31,470 nt of DNA from JALQTD01 sp964390365. GTDB lineage: Bacteria; Bacteroidota; Bacteroidia; Flavobacteriales_D; Sanyastnellaceae. The position numbers were made by a program, and so were the translations under genes. Position 1 is the stretch's first letter, and each line of letters opens with the position of its first letter. Under the pieces are notes generated by a model, which worked only from the letters and a program-made list of their open reading frames with translations, was not told the DNA's origin and searched no databases. The DNA is taken from positions 1-31,470 of the forward strand of contig CAYMHW010000017.1 in NCBI GenBank assembly GCA_964390365.1. Direction: 5' to 3'. Of this stretch, positions 7,898 through 14,636 are shown piece after piece.

Positions 7898-9217
7898 TCA
7901 GCGCGGCTTTTTGATCAGGTACCGGAAGGTTCGGGAATCGTTGGGCGAACGTTGGCGCTGGAGCAGGGTTTGGCCCAATTCCAACTGTGCAAGGCGATTC
8001 ACCTCGCGGAACAACTGGGCCCGACGCGAACGAACGCCCTCGGGACCCAAGTGATCCGCTCCTTCTATGAACGCATCGAATTCCGGAATGGAAATGTGCT
8101 GATCCTCCCATTTCAAAATGGCCGCATAAACGGCGCTGACTGCGTCAGAAGCTTCATTGGACGTGGAGTCCTCGGCAACCGCAGGGATGTTCTTTTTCGC
8201 GCGACGGACGCCCTGGACGAAGGCAAAAGGAATGGCTGCGAGCAAGGCAAAAGACGCCCAAACCCATGGCACCGAAGCATCATCGTCCGTCCGCTCTGGA
8301 GTCGAATCCCCATCGAGTACCGATGTGGCAAAGGAGAACGCTTCATCGGGGGTTCTGTCCAACCCGTTCAAGTCCAGTGCCGCAACCGATTCATTCCCTT
8401 GCCAGGCCTCGACTCGGTCGTTGAAAACCGCAAGAGCTGTTGCGGCGGGGACGTTTTTGAGCACCTCCCAAGCGGGGTGGCCTGTAAAGGCGTGACCCTC
8501 CCACGTTCGCTTGTTCACCACCATGAGGTTCCCATTTCGAAATCCGATGATCAATTCGTTTTTGAGGTCGTAAACTTGGTCGATGTGTGAAGCAGAGGAA
8601 TGGGGCTGGATGACGTGGGTTTGGGACCAACTTCCTCCGCCCGCAGGCATGGACCAGATTGACCCTGGCACCTCGGGGTTTTCCGAACTCGCCGCCCATT
8701 TGAGGCATCCGATGCTGCCATCGGAATGGCGGAAAAACATATCGCGTATGGCCGGATCCTCATCCACGATTCCCTGCGAACTCCCCACCCGCTCCCATTC
8801 GGCCCTCGACTTCATGAAGACGATGTCGTCGTAATGTTTGCGCCAGAACCCATAACCCCCGACCAAGTGCAGGTTGCCTTGGTGGAAATATGGATACGCG
8901 CCATAATTCCACCCGTGGCTCGCGCTTCGGCTCACGTTGTGAACCGAATCGGTCCCCAACGACAAAAAGCGCAAGTCACCGGCTTCCCAAAACGCGCTCA
9001 GTCCGCTGGAATCTCGATGAAAGTGCACCACCCGCAGGGTCCGGCTGTCAATTTGGTCCGCTTCGGGAATCGGTTCGCTGAACGTAATGTGGCGCACGTC
9101 CTCCAGCTCCGTCAGAAAGGCAATGGGCACCAACGTGTCCAATTCGTTTGATGCCATTCCAGCCTGAAGAAGCGATGAAAACAGCACGAAGAGAAATGGG
9201 CTCGAATTCAATGTCAT
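7898..9217 (-). CDS. Membrane protein with exported beta-rich domain and cytoplasmic HTH-like tail; unrecognised
   Basis: A 439-residue protein that I cannot assign to a named family. The start at 9217 is chosen because it gives a signal peptide (MTLNSSPFLFVLFSSLLQAGMA); an in-frame start at 9304 would put about 30 charged residues before it. Residues 25-310 are beta-rich with spaced aromatic and Gly motifs (LHLVGGYGFW, GSIWSMPAGGGSW, ELIIGFRNGNLMVV), suggestive of a propeller. Residues 317-336 form one membrane segment (VWASFALLAAIPFAFVQGVRR) with positive charges after it, placing the rest inside. The tail (365-439) has HISIPEFDAF then SRRAQLFREVNRL and a basic RQRSPNDSRTFRYLI end, resembling winged-helix-like tails of other Bacteroidota membrane proteins. 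A transmembrane sensor is possible but unproven. Its GC content is visibly lower than that of its neighbours. Confidence 0.7.
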   Translation of the reverse strand: MTLNSSPFLFVLFSSLLQAGMASNELDTLVPIAFLTELEDVRHITFSEPIPEADQIDSRTLRVVHFHRDSSGLSAFWEAGDLRFLSLGTDSVHNVSRSASHGWNYGAYPYFHQGNLHLVGGYGFWRKHYDDIVFMKSRAEWERVGSSQGIVDEDPAIRDMFFRHSDGSIGCLKWAASSENPEVPGSIWSMPAGGGSWSQTHVIQPHSSASHIDQVYDLKNELIIGFRNGNLMVVNKRTWEGHAFTGHPAWEVLKNVPAATALAVFNDRVEAWQGNESVAALDLNGLDRTPDEAFSFATSVLDGDSTPERTDDDASVPWVWASFALLAAIPFAFVQGVRRAKKNIPAVAEDSTSNEASDAVSAVYAAILKWEDQHISIPEFDAFIEGADHLGPEGVRSRRAQLFREVNRLAQLELGQTLLQRQRSPNDSRTFRYLIKKPR

Positions 9218-9685
9218 CCTCAATGCTTGGGTGTCGATTCGATCAGACGTACAACGATGAAGAGAACGAAGGAGGCGCGGTTCGATGGTCCTGATCGGAA
9301 CCATTCGCGGCCAAAAGCCGAATCAACCATCGATCTCGCTCAATTGAAGTTCAAATAAAAGGAAAGTCCTGTGAAATCGAAGTGTGAAAAAAGGATTCCG
9401 ATGGTAAATCACCCCTGAACATTTTGGTGGACGACGGCAACTACGGCAAGTGCGCTGGGCATTTTTTGAGCAATCTATGTTTTCTGCCCCATTTATTTCG
9501 TTTTACAACGTTGAAACGCGTTATTCACGGATTTCATCGCTGATTCGAGAGAAGGACCTGATGTTGAATTCCACCGACAGCCGTGCGGATTGAGCCGGTT
9601 GGGAATGAAAACGGCTCATGTTTTGGCGGATGTTGAGCCGATTCGAGGATGGCTTCACCGGCGCATCAGGCGGGAAGGGCTGGAG
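9218..9685. other. Intergenic region with repeated TTGAGCCG motifs
   Basis: About 470 bp without a credible gene, AT-richer than the surroundings. It separates the divergent unrecognised membrane-protein gene and proline dehydrogenase gene. TTGAGCCG occurs twice in direct orientation (9590-9597 and 9633-9640), and its complement CGGCTCA lies between them (9612-9618). The inverted copy and the second direct copy can form a 7-bp stem around a 15-nt loop. No promoter with both elements could be assigned to the membrane-protein gene. Confidence 0.5.
9590..9640. promoter_or_regulatory. Candidate operator repeats upstream of proline dehydrogenase
   Basis: Three copies of the TGAGCCG half-site lie 45-110 bp upstream of the -7 box at 9686: direct, inverted, direct. 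The arrangement would suit a dimeric regulator binding upstream of the promoter. No regulator gene is identified in the window. Confidence 0.3.
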
Positions 9686-9693
9686 TATATTTG
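9686..9693 (+). promoter_or_regulatory. Perfect -7 box (TAnnTTTG) of the proline dehydrogenase operon
   Basis: TATATTTG matches the Bacteroidota -7 consensus exactly and ends 11 nt before the ATG at 9705. Because the box lies inside the longer open frame (from 9618), it also argues for the 9705 start. No TTG -33 element is evident at the usual distance. Confidence 0.55.
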
Positions 9694-9704
9694 TGCCACT
9701 CCTT

Positions 9705-10847
9705 ATGGCACCCGATTTCAACAACACCGAGCAAGCGTTTCGCCACCTGAGTGACGCCGAGCTGCGCAAGGCCCTCTTGCTTTTCCGCACCGTGGGCAAT
9801 CCAACGCTCGTGCGCCTTGGCAAGGTGCTGATGAACGTGGCGCTGGCGCTGCGCATTCCCGTGGGCTGGGCCATCAAGCCGACGGTCTACGCGCATTTCT
9901 GCGGCGGGGAGACGATTGCGGATTCGGAAGGGACCGTGGCGCAGCTGGCGCGGGGGCGGGTGCACACCATCCTCGATTACAGCGCCGAGGGGAAGGAAAG
10001 CGAGAAGGAACTCGATGCCACGCGGGACGAAATCCTCGCGGCCATTGATGCGGCCCAGGGCGATGAACGGCACGCCTTTAGCGTGTTCAAGGTCAGCGGG
10101 GTGGCGCCGACGCCGGTGTTGCGCAATCCGGGGAGTGACCCCGCGGCGTGGGAGCGCGTGAAGGCGCGGGTGGCCGCTTTGTGTGAACGGGCTGCGGAAA
10201 CCGGCGGCCGGATCTTCATCGACGCGGAAGAAACGTGGTTCCAAGAAGCGATCGACGCGATCGCCGAAGAGCAGATGAGCCGGTTGAATCGGGAGCGGGC
10301 GGTCGTGTTCAATACCGTGCAGTTGTACCGGCATGATCGCTTGGCCTACCTCAAGGCGCTCACGGAACGGGCGCAGCAAGAAGGTTGGCAGCTCGGCGTG
10401 AAACTCGTGCGCGGGGCGTACATGGAAAAGGAACGGGAAAAGGCCGCCGAAGCCGGTCGCCCCTCGCCCATCCAACCCGACAAGGCTGCGAGCGACCGGG
10501 ATTACGACGCCGCGCTCGCGTGGTGCGTCGAACAGGGTGTCAGCGTGTGCAGCGGGAGCCACAACGCGGCCAGCAATGCGCTGTTGTGCGAGCTGATGGA
10601 GCGGGCGGGCTTGGAGTCGGGGGATGATCGGATTTGGTTCGCGCAGTTGCTCGGGATGAGCGACCCCATCAGCTTCAACCTCGCGGCGAACGGCTACAAC
10701 GTCGCGAAATACGTGCCGTATGGGCCCATCCGGGAGGCGATTCCGTACTTGATTCGGCGGGCGGAGGAGAACACGTCGGTGGCCGGCCAAACCTCGCGCG
10801 AGTTGTCCCTCCTCCGGGCCGAAGTGCAACGACGAAAAGCGAAATGA
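9705..10847 (+). CDS. Proline dehydrogenase (FAD-dependent, monofunctional)
   Basis: A 380-residue protein. It oxidises L-proline to delta-1-pyrroline-5-carboxylate and passes electrons to the quinone pool at the membrane. The TIM-barrel motifs of the PRODH domain (PF01619) are clear: FIDAEETWFQ, NTVQLYRHDRLAYL, GVKLVRGAYM followed by EKER, CSGSHNAASN, and the C-terminal YVPYGPIREAIPYLIRR, which carries the arginines that bind the substrate carboxylate. The length fits the single-function enzyme rather than the fused PutA with aldehyde dehydrogenase. The 9705 start begins MAPDFNNTEQAFRHLSD, typical for Bacteroidota homologues. The stop overlaps the start of the DODA-type gene (ATGA at 10844). 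Electrons from proline could feed the ActABCDEF/Cox chain encoded further along. Confidence 0.93.
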   Translation: MAPDFNNTEQAFRHLSDAELRKALLLFRTVGNPTLVRLGKVLMNVALALRIPVGWAIKPTVYAHFCGGETIADSEGTVAQLARGRVHTILDYSAEGKESEKELDATRDEILAAIDAAQGDERHAFSVFKVSGVAPTPVLRNPGSDPAAWERVKARVAALCERAAETGGRIFIDAEETWFQEAIDAIAEEQMSRLNRERAVVFNTVQLYRHDRLAYLKALTERAQQEGWQLGVKLVRGAYMEKEREKAAEAGRPSPIQPDKAASDRDYDAALAWCVEQGVSVCSGSHNAASNALLCELMERAGLESGDDRIWFAQLLGMSDPISFNLAANGYNVAKYVPYGPIREAIPYLIRRAEENTSVAGQTSRELSLLRAEVQRRKAK

Positions 10848-11728
10848 ACCGGGCCGAGTTTTTCAAGGCGCTGGGGTTGGGCATCGTGTCGTGGGATGCG
10901 GCGTTGCAGCGGTTGGGGGCGTTGTTGCCGCCATCGGACCCGTTGCCTGCGTTGTTCTTCGGCCACGGGAGCCCGATGAACGCGATCGAGGAGAACGCCT
11001 TTGTGGCCGGTTGGCGGGAGCTGGCCGGGCGGCTGGAGGTCACGCCGCGCGCCGTGTTGTGCATTTCGGCGCATTGGGAAACGGTGGGGACGCGGGTGAC
11101 GGCGGTGGCGCAGCCGAGGACGATCCACGATTTCGGGGGCTTTCCGAAGGCGCTGTATGACGTGCAGTATCCGGCGCCGGGGCATCCGGGCTTGGCGGAG
11201 CATTTGGCGGCGGGGCTGCCGGGGCAGGTGACGGTGGACCACGAATGGGGGCTGGATCATGGGACGTGGAGCGTGTTGCGCCACGTGTTCCCGAAGGCGG
11301 ACGTGCCGGTGTTGCAGCTGAGTTTGGACCGCCGGATGGGCGCTGCGGCTCACTTCGCTTTAGGCCAAACCCTCGCCGACCTCCGCACCCGAGGCGTCCT
11401 CCTGGTGGGCTCTGGGAATTTGGTCCACAACCTCGGCCAAGTCGCCTGGAACCACCTCAACGACATCGGCTACGCCCACCACTGGGCCGCCACGGCGCGC
11501 GAACAACTCAACGGGTGGATCCTCGACGGCAACCACGCGGACCTCATCGCCGCGCCCACCCGCAGCGACCACGCGCTCAAGCTGGCCATCCCGACGGCCG
11601 AGCACTACCTGCCCCTGCTGTACGTCCTCGGCACCCAACGCCCGGGCGAATCCCTCGAGCTCTTCAACGACCACGCGGTCGCCGGCGCCATCACCATGAC
11701 GTCCGTGGCCCTGGGCCTCAGGGCCTGA
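10844..11728 (+). CDS. ygiD: DODA-type extradiol aromatic ring-opening dioxygenase (YgiD family)
   Basis: A 294-residue protein of the LigB superfamily. Visible family motifs are LFFGHGSPMNAIEEN (His41), CISAHWET (His77), a DFGGFPKALYDVQYPAPG loop, GLDHGTW, LLVGSGNLVHNL and a late PTAEHYLPLLY. In E. coli the family member YgiD is a zinc-containing 4,5-DOPA extradiol dioxygenase; the natural substrate in this organism is unknown. The N-terminal 30 residues (MNRAEFFKALGLG) resemble a degenerate Tat-type leader, but the twin arginines are missing. It is translationally coupled to proline dehydrogenase. Its last codons and stop lie inside the first copy of the 19-bp direct repeat that flanks the toxin-antitoxin cassette. 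Confidence 0.9.
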   Translation: MNRAEFFKALGLGIVSWDAALQRLGALLPPSDPLPALFFGHGSPMNAIEENAFVAGWRELAGRLEVTPRAVLCISAHWETVGTRVTAVAQPRTIHDFGGFPKALYDVQYPAPGHPGLAEHLAAGLPGQVTVDHEWGLDHGTWSVLRHVFPKADVPVLQLSLDRRMGAAAHFALGQTLADLRTRGVLLVGSGNLVHNLGQVAWNHLNDIGYAHHWAATAREQLNGWILDGNHADLIAAPTRSDHALKLAIPTAEHYLPLLYVLGTQRPGESLELFNDHAVAGAITMTSVALGLRA

Positions 11729-11732
11729 CCAC
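11714..11732 (+). repeat. 19-bp direct repeat, left copy
   Basis: GGCCTCAGGGCCTGACCAC, identical to 12661-12679. It contains the dioxygenase stop codon (TGA at 11726-11728) and an 11-bp palindrome, TCAGGGCCTGA. The two copies enclose the AbiEii/DUF6922 pair. Confidence 0.95.
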
Positions 11733-11741
11733 TGGGACGGA

Positions 11742-12341
11742 TCAGCAGAGCGCCGCGATGGCGGTTCGAATGTGCTGCCAGTTCACGGGTTCGAGCATGC
11801 GCGGCATGGCCTCTTGCTCCGCGTCGTCGAAGTAGGTCAGGCTCTTGCGCACGAGGAACGCATTGCCATCCGGGTATTTGGCCTCGTAGAATCCCATCAT
11901 TTGGTCCAAACTGAAGGTTAGCAACAGAAAATACAAGTCAATGAAATCTTTGCGACTCCCTCGTCCAGCTATGGCGTTCAGCTTCATGGCCGCCAAATCG
12001 CTCAGCGAAATCAACCGAATCCCTTCGATTTCATCTGGTGGAGCCAACAAGGGGTATCGGTAGTTGACCAAATCCACTTTGACTCCATGAATGGAGCTGA
12101 TGCGAATGTTGGGCGACTGCTTCAAGAGAGTCATCGGACCCAATTCAGACAACGTCCTGATCACCTCCTCACCATGAACATCGCTGAATCCGAACAAGTC
12201 GACGTCAATGGAAATGCGGTGTCCAATTCTCAATGCAAGGGAAGTTCCGCCTGCCAAGCAGAATCCGTCGAACGCCGGACTGGCCATGCAGCCTCTCAGG
12301 ATTTCCAAAAGTCGCTCGGAGACGGATTCGTAGTGTAGCAT
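11742..12341 (-). CDS. AbiEii/AbiGii-family nucleotidyltransferase toxin
   Basis: A 199-residue protein of the nucleotidyltransferase AbiEii/AbiGii toxin family (PF08843). Motif I is complete: LAGGTSLALRIGHRISIDVDLFGF region with GGTSLAL at 31-37 and the metal-binding Asp pair at D46 and D48. A third acidic residue is at VKVDLVNY (D90), and the family motif with Lys120 and a KDFIDLYFLL segment (131-140) follows. Family members transfer nucleotides to tRNA or other targets and block growth, giving phage resistance by abortive infection. The gene overlaps the DUF6922 gene by 46 bp and is read from the same transcript, the expected antitoxin-first order. Base composition is lower in GC than flanking genes, consistent with transfer. 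Target specificity cannot be judged. Confidence 0.87.
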   Translation of the reverse strand: MLHYESVSERLLEILRGCMASPAFDGFCLAGGTSLALRIGHRISIDVDLFGFSDVHGEEVIRTLSELGPMTLLKQSPNIRISSIHGVKVDLVNYRYPLLAPPDEIEGIRLISLSDLAAMKLNAIAGRGSRKDFIDLYFLLLTFSLDQMMGFYEAKYPDGNAFLVRKSLTYFDDAEQEAMPRMLEPVNWQHIRTAIAALC

Positions 12342-12607
12342 CGGAAGTCAGCCCGTTCGGTCTTGAAAAAATGCGCAAGGAATGCGAGGGAAACCGGGTC
12401 GAGGGACCGAATGGAAAGCGCCCAGTTCCTCAGTTGTTCCCGGTCGACGGCAGCCACAATTCGATCCCAGTCGGCTTGGACGCCGAATTCGACGATTTGG
12501 CTCAGAACATAAGGACCGTGATCTGGAAGCTTCAAGGAGCGACGGTCCACGTCCCAAAACAAGTGGGGAGAAAACTCAGCCCAATCCAATTCCGCTCGCT
12601 GCGCCAT
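12296..12607 (-). CDS. DUF6922-like putative antitoxin partner of the AbiEii toxin
   Basis: A 103-residue protein. Its layout matches the small DUF6922-type proteins commonly encoded directly upstream of AbiEii nucleotidyltransferases: FSPHLFWDVDRRSLKLPDHGPYVLSQIVEFG, then WDRIVAAVDREQLRNW, then RSLDPVSLAFLAHFF. The overall look is a helical HTH-like domain, which would fit an antitoxin that may also autoregulate. It starts 57 bp inside the right-hand 19-bp repeat. A TATCTTCA box lies 4 nt before its ATG, so the cassette appears to carry its own promoter. The antitoxin role is inferred from pairing, not from a demonstrated activity. Confidence 0.75.
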   Translation of the reverse strand: MAQRAELDWAEFSPHLFWDVDRRSLKLPDHGPYVLSQIVEFGVQADWDRIVAAVDREQLRNWALSIRSLDPVSLAFLAHFFKTERADFRCYTTNPSPSDFWKS

Positions 12608-12611
12608 GAGG

Positions 12612-12619
12612 TGAAGATA
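12612..12619 (-). promoter_or_regulatory. Putative TAnnTT box of the toxin-antitoxin cassette
   Basis: Reading the minus strand, TATCTTCA, then CCTC, then the ATG at 12607. The spacing matches that of ruvB and the DUF4258-like gene. Confidence 0.4.
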
Positions 12620-12660
12620 ATGCGCATTTGAACACCGCGTTTCGCCTCATCCCGGTTGGC

Positions 12661-12679
12661 GGCCTCAGGGCCTGACCAC
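12661..12679 (+). repeat. 19-bp direct repeat, right copy
   Basis: Identical to 11714-11732. Here it contains the stop codon of the pentaheme cytochrome on the minus strand (TGA complementary to 12665-12667). The bases adjoining the two copies differ on both sides, so the match is exactly 19 bp. Confidence 0.95.
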
Positions 12680-14605
12680 CACTCCGCGCACCACCTGCGG
12701 CCCATCGGCCGTTTCGATGCGAACGAGGAAGGCGCCCTCGGCCAACCAACGGCCAGCATCGAACCCGCCGAGCAGGTCCTGAGGAGTCAGCTCGGCGCAC
12801 CGCCGGCCCGACGCGTCGAAGAGCGCGCCACTCAGCACCTCCCGTGCATCGCCCGGCTGCACCCGCACCCGCGATCCCGGCGCCACCGGGTTCGGGACGA
12901 GCGTCCACGCGCCCCCTTCCGCCACGAAGTCCGTCCAGCCCGACGCCGCCGCCTCCGCGACGACCACGGGCGTCCGGTCCGCCCCTTCATACATGTCCCG
13001 GAACGCCGCGATGTCCGGGTGCTCCTCCGAGGCGGCGAGCAAGGCACTGACCCACCGCTTCGGCACCGACTGGTAATGCAAACGCACCGCCACCTCCACG
13101 GTGCCCCGGTAGTCCCCCACCGCCACGCGGTACATCACCCGGTCCGCCCCCGTCCCCTCGGCCCCTTCAGCCGACCGATTGAAGTCCGCATCGAGCGACG
13201 CCGCCGGCCCAATCGCCACCGTGTCGTACGCCGCGTGCGACGTCCGGAACCCCCGCGGGGGCAGCCGATTGTCCTTCAGCACCGTCGCCGCCCGCTCCAG
13301 GATCGTCGTCTCCTCCCCCGCCACATCGGCAAAGGCGAACTCGTAAATCTGAACCTCCGAAGGCGACGTGATGACCTCGTGGTGCGGCTCATACGGCAGG
13401 TCCCGCCCAGCGATGCCCTCCTCCTCCGTCCAGCGCCCGCTGTGGAACAACGTGTCCCCCGACGCCGTGCGCAGCGCGAACTCCAGGAACGCCAACCGCG
13501 CCGGGTAGCCGCTCGGGAATTTGTGGCCGATTTGGTTCACGACCTCCACCTCGAACGCCACTTCCCCCGCTGGAGCCGGGAGTTGCTGGACGTTCAGCGT
13601 GGCCGTCGCCTGCTGCAAACCGCGCAGCGTCCGGGCGATGGTCGAATCGTATTGCGTCGGCGTGGCGCTCAGGCCGAGGGCCGCCGCGTTGTCCTTCATC
13701 AGCTTGAGCATGAAGGTGTTGCCGCCGACGAAATGGTGGCGGCCGAAGCGCTGCTCGAACAGCCAGTTGGGTTGCGTGGCGGCGATGGCACCGCCTGCGA
13801 CGAGGGGCATGTGGCAGGTTTGGCATTGAACGCCTTCCGCATTGTAATCGGAGTTGACCCATTCCAAATACGTGGCCTGCTCAAAGAACACGTTGCCCGT
13901 CGACTCGCCCGCCAAATCCTGCGTGTGGCTGTACAGCGAATGGCAACTCGTGCACACCTCGCTCGCGCGGAAATGCTCGCCGTACGCGGGAATGAACCCG
14001 GTCTGCCCACTCATCAAGCCGTCCCAAGGGTTCTCGAATCCGCCCCACGCGACCTGCTCGGGGTTGATCGGCAGGTCGCCGTTGAAGCGGCCCGCGAGGC
14101 CGATGTTGTCGATGGTGTGGCAGCCCGTGCAGCCGACGCCGTCGAGGCCGAGGTCGTCCGCGAGCAGGTCCTCCATCGTGTAGTGCGCATCGCCGCCGGT
14201 CAGGCGCGCTTCGTGGAAGCCTTGCGGCGCGTGGCATGCGGTGCACGTGTTCTCGATTTCGTCGCGGTGGCCGGGGTTGATGAGCCCCTCGCGGGCGACC
14301 TGCGCACGCCAAAACGGATCCCGCGCGCTGTTCGCCATCATGCTGGCCTGCCAATCAAACACCGGGCTGACGGTCACTCCGTTCTCGTCCACCAGTGCGT
14401 GGCCGTTGGGGTCGGGGGCGTGGCAGTTCACGCACTTCCCCGATCCGCTGAAGAACTCTCCTTCTACCGTGCAGAGTTCGCCCATCAGCCACCGGGCGCC
14501 TTCGTTCGTTTCCTGATCGTAGCGGCGCTCGGGAACCACTGCGGCCAACAGGCCCGCAGCCGCCCCCAACACCAATACCACGCGAAGCGTACGATTCAAA
14601 TGCAT
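12665..14605 (-). CDS. Pentaheme c-type cytochrome with T9SS sorting domain (second copy)
   Basis: A 646-residue protein with a signal peptide (residues 1-25). Five CxxCH heme c sites are present at residues 58 (CVNCH), 121 (CTACH), 159 (CTGCH), 218 (CTSCH) and 261 (CQTCH). The segment WQASMMANSARDPFWRAQVA is typical of multiheme cytochromes of the c554-like type. Residues 300-560 are beta-rich, including a GHKFPSGYPARLAFLEF motif. The C-terminus (LVPNPVAPGSRVRVQ... GAFLVRIE) is a type A T9SS sorting domain, predicting export to the cell surface. It is a paralogue of the gene directly upstream (same heme order and spacing), 31 bp away on the same strand. A TAACTTGC box 19 nt before the ATG could give it its own promoter. 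Its stop lies in the 19-bp repeat. Confidence 0.88.
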   Translation of the reverse strand: MHLNRTLRVVLVLGAAAGLLAAVVPERRYDQETNEGARWLMGELCTVEGEFFSGSGKCVNCHAPDPNGHALVDENGVTVSPVFDWQASMMANSARDPFWRAQVAREGLINPGHRDEIENTCTACHAPQGFHEARLTGGDAHYTMEDLLADDLGLDGVGCTGCHTIDNIGLAGRFNGDLPINPEQVAWGGFENPWDGLMSGQTGFIPAYGEHFRASEVCTSCHSLYSHTQDLAGESTGNVFFEQATYLEWVNSDYNAEGVQCQTCHMPLVAGGAIAATQPNWLFEQRFGRHHFVGGNTFMLKLMKDNAAALGLSATPTQYDSTIARTLRGLQQATATLNVQQLPAPAGEVAFEVEVVNQIGHKFPSGYPARLAFLEFALRTASGDTLFHSGRWTEEEGIAGRDLPYEPHHEVITSPSEVQIYEFAFADVAGEETTILERAATVLKDNRLPPRGFRTSHAAYDTVAIGPAASLDADFNRSAEGAEGTGADRVMYRVAVGDYRGTVEVAVRLHYQSVPKRWVSALLAASEEHPDIAAFRDMYEGADRTPVVVAEAAASGWTDFVAEGGAWTLVPNPVAPGSRVRVQPGDAREVLSGALFDASGRRCAELTPQDLLGGFDAGRWLAEGAFLVRIETADGPQVVRGVVVRP

Positions 14606-14624
14606 CCCTTGCCGGTTGAACCCT

Positions 14625-14632
14625 GCAAGTTA
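14625..14632 (-). promoter_or_regulatory. Putative -7-like box of the second pentaheme cytochrome
   Basis: TAACTTGC on the minus strand, 19 nt before the ATG at 14605. It lies in the short gap after the stop of the first cytochrome, so it would be an internal promoter if used. Confidence 0.35.
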
Positions 14633-14636
14633 CAAC

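Noticed and set aside
9218..9685. CRISPR array or tRNA in the long intergenic region
   Set aside because: No regularly spaced repeat of useful length and no cloverleaf-like sequence ending in a T-arm were seen; only short TGAGCCG half-sites recur.
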